Shown here: positions 40,206-48,988 of the stretch, in pieces
Position numbering within the stretch: position 1 is the stretch's first letter
Layout of the letters: every line of letters starts with the position of its first letter
NCBI RefSeq assembly: GCF_009917525.1
Contig: NZ_QZDU01000002.1
Location: 496,001-560,000, forward strand
Direction of reading: 5' to 3'
Length of the DNA: 64,000 bases
Source: Acutalibacter sp. 1XD8-36
GTDB taxonomy: Bacteria; Bacillota; Clostridia; Oscillospirales; Acutalibacteraceae
Program-made: the position numbers and the translations under genes
Notes under the pieces: model-generated
The model's input: the letters and a program-made list of their open reading frames with translations, nothing else
Told to the model about the DNA's origin: nothing
Databases searched by the model: none

Positions 40206-40368
40206 GTGTACATCTCCTTTCTTTATTATTATGTTAAAATGCTAACATTTTGCTCAGACCAAAGTCAATAGCTGCGGCAAATTTCTGCGAAAAAAATTGG
40301 GGGCTGTTCAAAGGGGCTCCTTCGTGTTATAATGCTCACATAGTGAGGAAAAGATTGGAGGACACGCC

Positions 40369-41331
40369 ATGAACAAGAAAAGGTCAAAATACAGCCTGGG
40401 CCCTGTAGCGGGGCTCGTAGTTTTGATAGTTCTGTTCCTGCTCTCAAGCCGGATAAACCTTTCGGACGGCGGCGCCCCGGAGGGGATAAATTCGGTTCCC
40501 CTGCCGGACAGCTCAGCCGACCAGCCCTTGCAGGTCTACTTTCTGGACGTGGGCCAGGGAGACAGCGAGCTCATACGGATACCCGGGGAAACCGGATATT
40601 TCAATATGCTGCTAGACACCGGCGAATATGAGTACGCTGACGGCCTCACCGAATATTTGAAGGGCCTGGGTGTAGAGCGCATAGATGCGCTGGTCTGCTC
40701 TCACCCGCACACAGACCATATGGGCTGCATGGCACGGATAGTCCAGCGCTTTGACATTGGGGCCATATATATGCCCCTGCTCCCCGAGGACAGGGCTCCG
40801 ACTACCGCCGCCTATGAGAAACTGCTGGACGCCGCCCTGGACAAAGGGCTCACCATAAACCAGCTGCATGAGGACGCCATCATTGAGTCGCCCCCTGGCT
40901 CACAGTTCCAGGTAATGTCCCCAAGGATGGACGCAGACTGGGACGGGGCAAACAATTACTCGGCGGTGATACGCCTGGTCTACGGCGAAAGCTCCTTCCT
41001 GTTTACCGGGGACGCCGAGGAGGAGAGCGAGGAGATTATTTTGGAGGACGGCTATATGCTCAGCTCAGACGTGCTCAAATGCGGGCACCACGGCTCCAGT
41101 TCCTCTACTTCAGATGAATTTTTGGAGGCGGTGGACCCCCTCTACGCCGTTATAAGCTGTGAGACAGGAAACCGCTACGGCCACCCTCACCGGGAGACCG
41201 TAGAGAAGCTGGACAGGGAAAAAATAATTACCTACCGCACCGATAAGGACGGCACCATACTTGCCGAGAGCATGGGTGACAGGATAACCTTCACCACCGG
41301 CCTGGACTCTGTACAGGGAAGGGACGGCTGA
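40369..41331 (+). CDS. ComEC/Rec2-type metallo-beta-lactamase-fold hydrolase, membrane anchored
   Basis: 320 residues. One N-terminal hydrophobic anchor (about 14-30), then an MBL domain with VYFLDVGQGDSELI, metal-binding CSHPHTDHMG, FLFTGDAEEESE and CGHHGSSSST. It resembles the C-terminal nuclease-like domain of ComEC and stand-alone relatives. Probable substrate nucleic acid or phosphodiesters outside the membrane; not proven. GGAGGA precedes the ATG. Confidence 0.85.
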   Translation: MNKKRSKYSLGPVAGLVVLIVLFLLSSRINLSDGGAPEGINSVPLPDSSADQPLQVYFLDVGQGDSELIRIPGETGYFNMLLDTGEYEYADGLTEYLKGLGVERIDALVCSHPHTDHMGCMARIVQRFDIGAIYMPLLPEDRAPTTAAYEKLLDAALDKGLTINQLHEDAIIESPPGSQFQVMSPRMDADWDGANNYSAVIRLVYGESSFLFTGDAEEESEEIILEDGYMLSSDVLKCGHHGSSSSTSDEFLEAVDPLYAVISCETGNRYGHPHRETVEKLDREKIITYRTDKDGTILAESMGDRITFTTGLDSVQGRDG

Positions 41332-41335
41332 TATA

Positions 41336-42118
41336 ATGGCAGCGGAATTTGAGCAAAATTTTGACAGGGAGGCCAGGGACTACGACTCGGCCCGTCCGGA
41401 GTACCCTCCGGAGCTCTATAGGGATATTTTTTCCTATCATGCCTTGGGCAAGAGCAGCCGGGTCTTGGAGATAGGGCTTGGCACCGGGAAGGCCTCCGGG
41501 CCTATACTTGATACTGGCTGTGATTTAGTTGGCCTTGAGCCGGGAAAAAACCTTGCGTCTCTTGCAAAAAAGCGGCTGGCACTCTATGATAACCTCACTC
41601 TCCGGGAGCTGACCCTTCAGGATTTTGACTGCCCGGGGGATACCTTCGAGCTTATATACGCCGCCACAGCCTTTCACTGGCTCCCGGAGGAGTACGGCTA
41701 TAGGCGGGTATATGAGCTGTTGCGCCCAGGCGGCGCCTTTGCCCGCTTCGCATACCACGCTGGGCCGGACAGGGTTCGCCATGAGCTCACCGGGGAGGTC
41801 TATGAGCTCTACCGCCGGTATATGCACGGCGGCAAGGGGGAGTACCGCCCGCTGACCGAATCAGATGGTGAAAGGCTGCTGGCAATCCCAAAGAGGTATG
41901 ACTTTATAGATACGGAGTTTCACCTGTACGAGTTCAGGAAAGACTTCACGGCAGAGGACTATATGGGCCTTTTACGCACCTACCCCGACCATATGGCCCT
42001 GGACCCCAATGACCGCCAGGGGCTTTTCGGCGGGATATATGACGCGATACTGCGCCACGGCGGAATAATGACAGTGTACTATACTGTGGACCTGGAGCTG
42101 GCTAGAAGGCCGGAGTAA
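41336..42118 (+). CDS. Class I SAM-dependent methyltransferase
   Basis: 260 residues. DREARDYDSARPEYPPELY at the start, motif I VLEIGLGTGKASGPIL, ELIYAATAFHWL and LRPGGAFARF are typical of the methyltransf_11/25 group that acts on small molecules. It begins four bases after the MBL gene with a weak ribosome site. Substrate unknown. Confidence 0.85.
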   Translation: MAAEFEQNFDREARDYDSARPEYPPELYRDIFSYHALGKSSRVLEIGLGTGKASGPILDTGCDLVGLEPGKNLASLAKKRLALYDNLTLRELTLQDFDCPGDTFELIYAATAFHWLPEEYGYRRVYELLRPGGAFARFAYHAGPDRVRHELTGEVYELYRRYMHGGKGEYRPLTESDGERLLAIPKRYDFIDTEFHLYEFRKDFTAEDYMGLLRTYPDHMALDPNDRQGLFGGIYDAILRHGGIMTVYYTVDLELARRPE

Positions 42119-42133
42119 GCGGCGAAATGGACC

Positions 42134-42162
42134 TTGCATTTTCCCTGTACATGTGGTATAAT
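42134..42162 (+). promoter_or_regulatory. Promoter of a short RNA (TTGCAT-17-TATAAT)
   Basis: TTGCAT at 42134-42139, TATAAT at 42157-42162, spacer 17. It drives a transcript with no open frame that ends at the 42209-42248 terminator. Confidence 0.7.
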
Positions 42163-42168
42163 TTGAAT

Positions 42169-42248
42169 GACCAAAACACAGGTGGTCATAGTCGTTCATC
42201 GAAACACGAAGACCGGGGAGGTGGCGCCTTCCCCGGTCTTCTCTTTTT
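42169..42248 (+). ncRNA. Candidate antitoxin RNA of a type I toxin-antitoxin locus
   Basis: About 80 bases from the predicted start to a strong terminator (GAAGACCGGGGAGG / CCTTCCCCGGTCTTC, then T5). It contains a TGACC/GGTCA stem and no ribosome site with an open frame. It is convergent with the 28-codon hydrophobic gene at 42257 and would overlap that gene's 3' end. Confidence 0.55.
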
Positions 42249-42256
42249 AGAACCGC

Positions 42257-42343
42257 TTACCCTTTGTGAGCGTCAATCCACTGGCAGATATAGTATGCGA
42301 TGATTCCCGCCAGTATGCTCAGGATAAAGTCACAGGTGGACAT
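42257..42343 (-). CDS. 28-residue hydrophobic peptide, probable type I toxin
   Basis: Read directly from the minus strand: MSTCDFILSILAGIIAYYIC followed by QWIDAHKG. One membrane helix and a short charged tail, with a very strong ribosome site (GGGGAGGTGA) seven or eight bases before the ATG. It resembles the short membrane toxins and small clostridial peptides of the Fst/TxpA-like kind. Its own promoter (TATAAT-containing) lies at about 42380-42400. Confidence 0.65.
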   Translation of the reverse strand: MSTCDFILSILAGIIAYYICQWIDAHKG

Positions 42344-42449
42344 ATTTCGTTCACCTCCCCTGCTTACATGTATAGTAGGGTAAGCAATACTATTATAACA
42401 GGCCGTTCGACATTTTTCTATAATATTTTTGCAAAGGAGCCAAACTCAA

Positions 42450-43112
42450 ATGCTAACTGAAAAGAAAAGAGAATTCATCCAGTTCATGCTCTCTGCAGAC
42501 GTATTGCGCTTCGGGGAGTTTGTCACAAAGTCCGGGAGGAATACCCAGTACTTTGTCAATACCGGCATGTACCGCACTGGGGCCCAGCTGTCGCGGCTCG
42601 GGGAGTATTATGCTGCCATGGTGGCAGACACCGTGGGCGGGGAGTTCGACGCCATGTTCGGCCCTGCTTATAAGGGGATACCCTTAGCGGCGGCCTGCGC
42701 ATCTTCCCTCTGGCGGGAGCACGGTATTGATAAGCCCTACTTCTTCAACCGCAAGGAGGTAAAAGACCACGGCGAGGGAGGCAGCACCGTAGGCTATAAG
42801 CCTAAGGACGGCGACAGGGTTATAATCATCGAGGACGTTATCACCGCCGGGACAGCCGTTAGGGAGAGCATGTCCATACTGAAGGCCTGCGGTGACATTA
42901 CTGTGCCGGATATTTTCATCAGCGTGGACCGCTGCGAGGTGGGCCAGACACCTGGCAAAACCGCCATCATGGAGGTCGAGGAGGAGTTCGGCGCCAAGGT
43001 GCACCCCATCGTCACCGTCCTGGACGTATACGACTATCTCAAGGAGAACGGCGACCCGGCCCTCTGCAAGGCCATGGAGGGCTATATGGACCGCTACTGT
43101 ATACTGAGATAA
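42450..43112 (+). CDS. pyrE: Orotate phosphoribosyltransferase
   Basis: 220 residues. FGPAYKGIPLAAACAS, FFNRKEVKDHGEGG (catalytic Lys region) and the PRPP loop VIIIEDVITAGTAVRES are diagnostic. It makes OMP from orotate and PRPP in pyrimidine synthesis. The ATG at 42450 follows AAAGGAG. It stands apart from other pyr genes. Confidence 0.96.
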   Translation: MLTEKKREFIQFMLSADVLRFGEFVTKSGRNTQYFVNTGMYRTGAQLSRLGEYYAAMVADTVGGEFDAMFGPAYKGIPLAAACASSLWREHGIDKPYFFNRKEVKDHGEGGSTVGYKPKDGDRVIIIEDVITAGTAVRESMSILKACGDITVPDIFISVDRCEVGQTPGKTAIMEVEEEFGAKVHPIVTVLDVYDYLKENGDPALCKAMEGYMDRYCILR

Positions 43113-43116
43113 ATAT

Positions 43117-43845
43117 ATGCCAAGGTTTTTTATACAGGACACCCCATCAGGAGAATATCTGCTCTCAGGGGAGCCCGGACGTCACGGGGCCAAGGTCCTG
43201 CGCCTTAGGCCCGGGGAGGAAGTCACCCTCTGCGACGGAAGGGGGGCCGACTATATCTGCACCGTCCGGGAGAATACTGGTGAAAGCCTCCTTTTGGACG
43301 TGGGCAAATCTGTCACAAGCCGGGGAGAGCCCCGAGTTAAAATAACCGTTTGCCAGTGCCTGCCTAAGGGTGACAAGCTGGAGACAGTGGTTCAGAAGGC
43401 CGTGGAGCTGGGGGCCTATGAGCTCTGGCCTGTTGAGAGCCGGTACTGTGTGGTAAAATGGGACCAAAAGTCCCAGGAGAAAAAGCTTGCCCGCCTGCAG
43501 AAGATAGCGCTTGAAGCCGCCATGCAGAGCGGCCGGGGGATAGTACCCAAGGTGCTGGAGCCTGCGGGGTTAGGGCCTGCGCTGGAAAGGGCGAGGACAG
43601 AGGGGGACGTGCTGTTCCTCTATGAGCGGGCTGCCAACAGTCTGCGCGGGTGTCTTAAAAATACCGGGGACAGACTGTTCCTGTTCGTAGGGCCAGAGGG
43701 CGGGTTCTCCGAGGAGGAAGCCGCCCTTGCTGAAAAACTGGGGGCCAGGATTACCAGCCTCGGCCCCAGGATACTTCGCACGGAGACTGCTCCCATTGCG
43801 GCCCTTGCCGCCATATTCTACGAGAAAGGGGACATGGAGCTATGA
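43117..43845 (+). CDS. rsmE: 16S rRNA m3U1498 methyltransferase
   Basis: 242 residues, SPOUT fold. Start MPRFFIQDTPSGEY, VCQCLPKGDKLETVVQKAVELG, and the knot motif LFVGPEGGFSEEEAAL with GPRILRTETAPIAAL near the end. It methylates U1498 of 16S rRNA. Its stop overlaps the next gene by four bases (ATGA). Confidence 0.95.
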   Translation: MPRFFIQDTPSGEYLLSGEPGRHGAKVLRLRPGEEVTLCDGRGADYICTVRENTGESLLLDVGKSVTSRGEPRVKITVCQCLPKGDKLETVVQKAVELGAYELWPVESRYCVVKWDQKSQEKKLARLQKIALEAAMQSGRGIVPKVLEPAGLGPALERARTEGDVLFLYERAANSLRGCLKNTGDRLFLFVGPEGGFSEEEAALAEKLGARITSLGPRILRTETAPIAALAAIFYEKGDMEL

Positions 43846-44570
43846 GCGGTACTGTCCTTGTGACCGGGGCCTCCGGGGGCATCGGCAGGGCTATTGCCCT
43901 TGCCTTCGGGCATGCCGGCTGCCGGGTCGCCCTGCACTATAACGCACACAGTGAGCCTGCTATAGAGACGGCTAAGCTCATAGTCAAACAGGGCGGCACA
44001 GCAGAGGCTTTTGGGGCGGACCTCACTGATGAGGCCCAGGTGGAGAGGCTGTTCAGAGAGTGTGAAAGCTCGCTCGGTAAGGTGTCCGTGCTGGTGAACA
44101 ACGCCGGGATGTGCTGGCAGGGGCTTTTCACGGATATGACCCTTTCACAGTGGCAGCAGGTTATGGACGTAAATCTCACCAGCATGTTCCTCTGCTGCCA
44201 GAGAGCTCTGCCGCCTATGATAAGGGATAAATCCGGGTGCATAATAAACATCAGCTCAATGTGGGGCCAGCAGGGTGCAGCCTGCGAGGCGGCGTACTCG
44301 GCTTCAAAGGCCGCTGTAATTGGGCTCACCCAGGCGCTGGCTATGGAGGAGGGCCCCTCCGGTATCAGGGTCAACTGCATAGCCCCCGGGGTGATAGACA
44401 CGCCTATGAACTCTCACCTCTCAGACGGAGACATTGAGGCCCTCAGGGAGGAGACCCCACTTATGCGCATAGGCTCCCCTGAGGATGTAGCCAGGGCGGC
44501 GGTGTACCTTGCCGGGGCTGAGTTTGTCACGGGACAGGTGCTGGGGGTAAACGGCGGGTTTGTAATGTAG
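43842..44570 (+). CDS. Short-chain dehydrogenase/reductase (FabG-like)
   Basis: 242 residues. NAD(P)-binding TGASGGIGRAIA, NNAGM, catalytic Ser in INISSMWG and YSASK, and the tail VLGVNGGFVM like FabG. It could be 3-oxoacyl-ACP reductase or another SDR; it is not in a fatty-acid operon but coupled to rsmE. Confidence 0.88.
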   Translation: MSGTVLVTGASGGIGRAIALAFGHAGCRVALHYNAHSEPAIETAKLIVKQGGTAEAFGADLTDEAQVERLFRECESSLGKVSVLVNNAGMCWQGLFTDMTLSQWQQVMDVNLTSMFLCCQRALPPMIRDKSGCIINISSMWGQQGAACEAAYSASKAAVIGLTQALAMEEGPSGIRVNCIAPGVIDTPMNSHLSDGDIEALREETPLMRIGSPEDVARAAVYLAGAEFVTGQVLGVNGGFVM

Positions 44571-44723
44571 GAATATATTTTTTGTATACACTAACATGTA
44601 TATATATTGGCATATTGTTTACACTTCGCTGTTGACTTTTCACCAAAAAAATGGTAATCTTATAGTAAATAACCGGCGAAAAGCCTTTGTATGCACCTGC
44701 CGGGGAGAAAGGGACGATTCAGC

Positions 44724-46421
44724 ATGACAGAGTTTGAGAGATGGCTCGGTATGGACCTTGACGACAAGGACCTCACCGCCGAGCTGGAGTCCGTGAAGGA
44801 TAAGCCCGAGGAGATAAACGACCGTTTTTACAGGGACCTGGAGTTCGGCACCGGCGGGCTTAGAGGCGTAATCGGCGCCGGCACCAACCGTATGAATGTC
44901 TATACCGTGCGCAAGGCCACCCAGGGCATGGCAAACTATCTTCTGGAGCATGCCGGCGGCAAGCCCCAGTCCGTAGCCATTGCCCACGACAGCCGGATAA
45001 AGGGAGTTGCCTTTGCCCAGCAGTCAGCCGCCGTGCTTGCCGCCAACGGCATAAAGGCGTACCTGTACCCACAGCTTATGCCTACCCCGGCCCTGAGCTT
45101 TGCCGTGCGGCACCTGAAGTGCGACGCGGGTATCTGCGTTACTGCCAGCCATAACCCCGCAAAGTACAACGGCTATAAGGCCTACGGCTCCGACGGCTGC
45201 CAGGTCACGGCTGATATGGCCGACGGCATTATGAACGAGATAAATTCCCTGGACATATTCACCGGCGTTAAGAGGATGGATTTCCAGGAGGGCATAGATA
45301 AGGGGCTTATTGAGTATATCGGCGAAGAGACCGTGGACGCGTTTATCGACAGCGTATACGCCGAAAACCTCTCAGTGGACGCCTCCAACCTGAAGCTGGT
45401 GTATACGCCTCTCAACGGCTCCGGCCTAATGTGCGTCAAGCGCATCTTAGACAGGATTGGCGTAAAAGACGTAACTGTCGTCCCTGAGCAGGAGCAGCCT
45501 GACGGCAGCTTCCCCACCTGCCCCTATCCGAATCCCGAGATACGCGAGGCGCTGCAGAAGGGCCTGGAGCTCTGCGAAAAGGTCCAGCCCGACCTGCTCT
45601 TAGCCACCGACCCCGACTGTGACCGTGTTGGTATCGCTGTCAATCAAAATGGCGAGTACGTGCTCATGACCGGCAACGAGGTCGGTATCATGCTCTTAGA
45701 CTTCATTGCCCGGGTGAAGAAGGAGCAGGGCAAGCTTCCCGCCCATCCTGTAGCCGTCACCACCATTGTGAGCACCGACATGGTGGACCCCATCGCCAGG
45801 GATTACGGCGTGGAACTCAGACGCTGCCTCACCGGTTTTAAATATATCGGTGACATTATTGCCGAGCTTGAGGAGAAGGAGGGCAATGCCGACAGCTACC
45901 TGCTGGGCTTCGAGGAAAGCTACGGCTATCTCTCCGGCGGCTATGTGCGGGATAAGGACGCCGTTGACGGCAGTATGCTCATCTGTCAGATGGCTGCCTA
46001 CTATAAGGGCAAGGGTATGACTCTTGTGGACGCCATGAACGCCCTTTATGAGAAGTACGGCTACTATAAAAACGACCTGATGAACTTCGCCTTCGAGGGC
46101 GAGGACGGTATGAAGACCATGAACGGCATTATGGATAAACTCCGCAACGACCCGCCTGCTGAGATAGCCGGTGTGAAGGTCGCGGGCCGCAGCGACTATA
46201 AGGAGTCCCGGTCCTACGGAGACAATGAGGGCGTGATAGACCTGCCCAAGTCCAACGTGCTGGAGTACCGTTTGGAGGACGGCTGCAAGCTGATAGTGCG
46301 CCCCTCCGGCACCGAGCCGAAGATTAAGATATACCTCTCCGGCAAGGGTGCCACCCGTGGGGACAGCGAAGCAGTTATACAGAAGATGAAGGACGCTGTG
46401 CCCGCCCTTCTTGGTATCTAA
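44724..46421 (+). CDS. Phosphoglucomutase/phosphomannomutase
   Basis: 565 residues. FGTGGLRGVIGAGTNRMNVY, the phosphoserine loop CVTASHNPAKYNGYK, metal-binding ATDPDCDRVG, the sugar-binding GFEESYGYLSGG and the phosphate-binding RPSGTEPKIKIYLS are all present. It interconverts glucose-1-P and glucose-6-P (PgcA type). The start MTEFERW follows GGAGAAAGGG. Preceded by a TTGACT-containing promoter region at about 44633. Confidence 0.95.
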   Translation: MTEFERWLGMDLDDKDLTAELESVKDKPEEINDRFYRDLEFGTGGLRGVIGAGTNRMNVYTVRKATQGMANYLLEHAGGKPQSVAIAHDSRIKGVAFAQQSAAVLAANGIKAYLYPQLMPTPALSFAVRHLKCDAGICVTASHNPAKYNGYKAYGSDGCQVTADMADGIMNEINSLDIFTGVKRMDFQEGIDKGLIEYIGEETVDAFIDSVYAENLSVDASNLKLVYTPLNGSGLMCVKRILDRIGVKDVTVVPEQEQPDGSFPTCPYPNPEIREALQKGLELCEKVQPDLLLATDPDCDRVGIAVNQNGEYVLMTGNEVGIMLLDFIARVKKEQGKLPAHPVAVTTIVSTDMVDPIARDYGVELRRCLTGFKYIGDIIAELEEKEGNADSYLLGFEESYGYLSGGYVRDKDAVDGSMLICQMAAYYKGKGMTLVDAMNALYEKYGYYKNDLMNFAFEGEDGMKTMNGIMDKLRNDPPAEIAGVKVAGRSDYKESRSYGDNEGVIDLPKSNVLEYRLEDGCKLIVRPSGTEPKIKIYLSGKGATRGDSEAVIQKMKDAVPALLGI

Positions 46422-46429
46422 AATGAATC

Positions 46430-46470
46430 TTACGCCCGCTGAGAAGCAGACGCTTTTCGGCGGGCGTTTA
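46430..46470 (+). terminator. Terminator-like hairpin after phosphoglucomutase
   Basis: ACGCCCGC / GCGGGCGT arms followed by TTTA. Confidence 0.65.
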
Positions 46471-46549
46471 CTATATTCCTGAAAATAACACAGTAAAAAG
46501 TGTATGGCAGACCGTTATGGTCTGCCTATGATTTTTTGTGGTGCATAAT

Positions 46550-46747
46550 CTATCTCCGACGGTCCAGGCTGTTGAACTGATGTGCATTGCCGGTGGTAAA
46601 CCGGCCCTGGAGCATGAGCTTGTCGTCCAGCACCCTCTTCTTTCTGCGCCGCTTTACACCGTAGAATATATACCAGCAAACGAGCGCCACAGCCACTACA
46701 GCCACGATGAACAGGATATTGTAGAGCACATTAGTGTTGGGGTCCAT
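46550..46747 (-). CDS. Small membrane protein, tandem set member 3
   Basis: 65 residues. One N-terminal membrane helix (ILFIVAVVAVALVCWYIFYG), then a highly basic stop-transfer (KRRRKKR) and a soluble tail ending DRRR. Same design as the two genes upstream. The ribosome site is weak. Function unknown. Confidence 0.65.
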   Translation of the reverse strand: MDPNTNVLYNILFIVAVVAVALVCWYIFYGVKRRRKKRVLDDKLMLQGRFTTGNAHQFNSLDRRR

Positions 46748-46759
46748 ATATGCTTCTTC

Positions 46760-46951
46760 TCAACGTATGCGCCTGGACATGCCGTCCACGGAGGTGGTGG
46801 CCTTGAAATGAGCCATCTGCTCAAGGCCGCCTATGGCCTTGTCCTCGCCTCTCCTTTTACGGCCGTATACCAGCCAAAGTACTACTGCGCCCGCCGCTAT
46901 AATAGCGGTAAGTATCAGCGCTCCGAAAATGAATGATAATAGCCCTGTCAT
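46760..46951 (-). CDS. Small membrane protein, tandem set member 2
   Basis: 63 residues: membrane helix (FIFGALILTAIIAAGAVVLW), basic GRKRRGEDK, and a soluble tail with FKATTSVDGMSRRIR. AAAGGAGGT precedes the ATG. Function unknown. Confidence 0.7.
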   Translation of the reverse strand: MTGLLSFIFGALILTAIIAAGAVVLWLVYGRKRRGEDKAIGGLEQMAHFKATTSVDGMSRRIR

Positions 46952-46978
46952 GTTCCCGACCTCCTTTAATTACTCGTT

Positions 46979-47182
46979 TTAGCGGAATTTCCGAGGTTGG
47001 GCATTCCTGGCGGCGTCAAGGGTGTGCAAAAAGGCCGTTGTCTCAAAAAGTTTCTCGTTTTTCTTTTTGTTCTCCTTCTTCCCGCCAAATGCCAAGTGTA
47101 TAAGCAGCCCGCCCCCTATGAAAGGTACTACAGCTATAATCACATGAAAAATGATGTTTAAAATGTCTTCTAACCCTAGCAT
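46979..47182 (-). CDS. Small membrane protein, tandem set member 1
   Basis: 67 residues: membrane helix (IIFHVIIAVVPFIGGGLLIH), lysine-rich GGKKENKKKNEK, and a soluble tail ending AQPRKFR. AAAGGAGGT precedes the ATG. The three genes share layout, size and basic C-termini more than sequence identity. Confidence 0.7.
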   Translation of the reverse strand: MLGLEDILNIIFHVIIAVVPFIGGGLLIHLAFGGKKENKKKNEKLFETTAFLHTLDAARNAQPRKFR

Positions 47183-47229
47183 ATCCTTGACCTCCTTTGA
47201 GTGTCATAGGTCCAGTCCTTCAATGTTTT

Positions 47230-47358
47230 CTATAGGTTCTCGATTATCCTATCCAGTTTCGCGGCCTACCTGGCCTCGCCGGGCTCATCTCTGTGCTCCC
47301 TCACAGCATCCTGGGCAAACCGGATGAACGCCTTAAACTGGCTGTCTGTTCGGCCCAC
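47230..47358 (-). pseudogene. Small TDSQFKAF-type protein with two in-frame amber codons
   Basis: The minus strand from GTG 47358 reads MGRTDSQFKAFIRFAQDAVR and EHRDEPGEAR, then TAG (47268-47266), AAKLDRIIENL, then TAG (47232-47230) and KTLKDW. The small clostridial proteins I recall have Gln at about these places, so CAG to TAG changes are likely and the gene is probably dead. A promoter (TTGACT-18-TATAAT, 47417-47388) precedes it. It may be the lost first gene of the membrane-protein set. Confidence 0.45.
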
Positions 47359-47441
47359 TTTTGAGCCCTCCCTTCATTTACATGTATATTATACCACCAT
47401 AATATGTGAAAAGTCAATGGTAAAACTGCACAAATCATGGC

Positions 47442-48095
47442 TCATTTCTCCATCTTCCGGCCCACCACCGGCGCCGCCAGATACTTGTTGAATATTGGCA
47501 GCAGCGGCCCTGTACCGAAGGCCATCATCAGCGTGCCGATACCTATTGCGGCCCCGCAGGCAAAGCCGGTGCCAACACATATCACATCTATCAGTATACG
47601 CCACCAGCGGAAGGGTATCTTGGTGCGCTCGGGTACAATATAGCTTATGCAGTCGTAGGGGGCCATGCCCAGGTCGCAGGTCACGTAGAAAGAGCAGCCC
47701 ACAAGCTGCATGAGCACACCCAGCACCGTCAGCAGTACCCGGGAGATTATCCCCATCTCAGAGGCGGGGGGCAGGATATTTGCAAGCAGCCCGCTCATAA
47801 TGTCCGCCGAGAAGCCCACCAGCAGCATATTACCTATGGTGCCTATGCCAAGCTTGGAGCGGTCCACAAAAACTATCATTATCAGCAGTATGGCGTTGAA
47901 TATTGCCTGCCAGACCCCGAAGCTCAGATTTAGCTTTGAGCTGACACCCAGGTTCAGGGTGGAGAACGGGTCCGAGCCCATCGCGGCGTGCATGAAGAAG
48001 CCAACCCCCATGCCCATGATTATAACGGCTATCAGCATGATTATAGTGCGCCTTACCATCTGCTGTCCCCGAAAGCGCTCAAATAATTTATCCAT
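47442..48095 (-). CDS. YczE/YitT-type integral membrane protein
   Basis: 217 residues, about five membrane helices. GVGFFMHAAMGSDPFSTLNLG near the N-terminus and CDLGMAPYDCISYIVPE in the middle resemble the YczE/YyaS group. Role unknown. The start MDKLFERF lies four bases after the DegV stop, so it is co-transcribed with degV and probably xylB. Confidence 0.75.
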   Translation of the reverse strand: MDKLFERFRGQQMVRRTIIMLIAVIIMGMGVGFFMHAAMGSDPFSTLNLGVSSKLNLSFGVWQAIFNAILLIMIVFVDRSKLGIGTIGNMLLVGFSADIMSGLLANILPPASEMGIISRVLLTVLGVLMQLVGCSFYVTCDLGMAPYDCISYIVPERTKIPFRWWRILIDVICVGTGFACGAAIGIGTLMMAFGTGPLLPIFNKYLAAPVVGRKMEK

Positions 48096-48099
48096 CGGC

Positions 48100-48975
48100 T
48101 CAGCCCTCCGTCTCAAAGAGTATTCCCAGGGTCCCCGGACCGCAGTGGCTGGCGATGGTGCAGCTGGCTTTTGTAGAGTGTATCTCCTTAAAGTCCATTG
48201 TGGAGCGTATAGTCTCCCGCACCAGCTCCTCAAGCTCCGGCTCTATGCTGGAATAGGTAATAAAGATATGGTCCCGCTTTATGTTCGGGTACTGTGCAAG
48301 CTTATCCTTCACATAGCTCACAAGCACCTTTTTAAGGTTTCCCCTGTACTTTTTCCCCACGTGCATACTGCCGTCGGTATTGTCTACCTCTATGCAGGGT
48401 TTCAGGCTCAGAAGGTTTGCGCTCACCGCCGCCACTGTTGAGCAGCGCCCTCCGGCTCTCATAAAATCCAGGGTATCCAGGATAAAACTGGCGTGTACAT
48501 TCCCCCGATTTGCCTGAAGTTTCTCCGCTATCTCTGCGGCGGGCAGCCCGGCTGCTATCATGTCCCCTGCGTCTATCACCTGCAGGGCTATGGCTGTGGA
48601 CAGGTTGAAGCTGTCTATGGGATACACCCTTCCGGGCGCCCCGGACTCCATGAGCTCCTGGGCGGCTAAAACACAGTTCTTATGGGCACTAGATATGGCC
48701 CCGCCCAGGTTAAGGTGTATCACCTCATACCCCTCGTTCACCCAGTCTTTAAAGTAGTCCACATACTCCCCGATATTTATAGCCGCCGTGCGGGGCAGGG
48801 CTTTGCGGTCGTAATATGCCGCGAATATCTCCTTGACGGTGATATCCACGTTGTCCTGGTAGTCCTTTTCGTCCAGGATAATATGGAACGGGTAGTAGCT
48901 CACATTATACCTGGCCTTCAGCTCCTCACCCATATCACAGGTGCTGTCGGCGCTTAAAATAATCTTATCCGCCAT
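48100..48975 (-). CDS. DegV family fatty-acid-binding protein
   Basis: 291 residues. ILSADSTCDMGEELKARYNV at the start, LPRTAAINIGEYVDYF, HLNLGGAISSAHKNC and GRCSTVAAVSANLLSLKPCI match DegV/FakB proteins, which bind fatty acids and can present them to FakA kinase. No fakA is in the window. The start follows GGAGG; the gene follows xylB. Confidence 0.9.
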   Translation of the reverse strand: MADKIILSADSTCDMGEELKARYNVSYYPFHIILDEKDYQDNVDITVKEIFAAYYDRKALPRTAAINIGEYVDYFKDWVNEGYEVIHLNLGGAISSAHKNCVLAAQELMESGAPGRVYPIDSFNLSTAIALQVIDAGDMIAAGLPAAEIAEKLQANRGNVHASFILDTLDFMRAGGRCSTVAAVSANLLSLKPCIEVDNTDGSMHVGKKYRGNLKKVLVSYVKDKLAQYPNIKRDHIFITYSSIEPELEELVRETIRSTMDFKEIHSTKASCTIASHCGPGTLGILFETEG

Positions 48976-48988
48976 CAATAGCCTCCTC

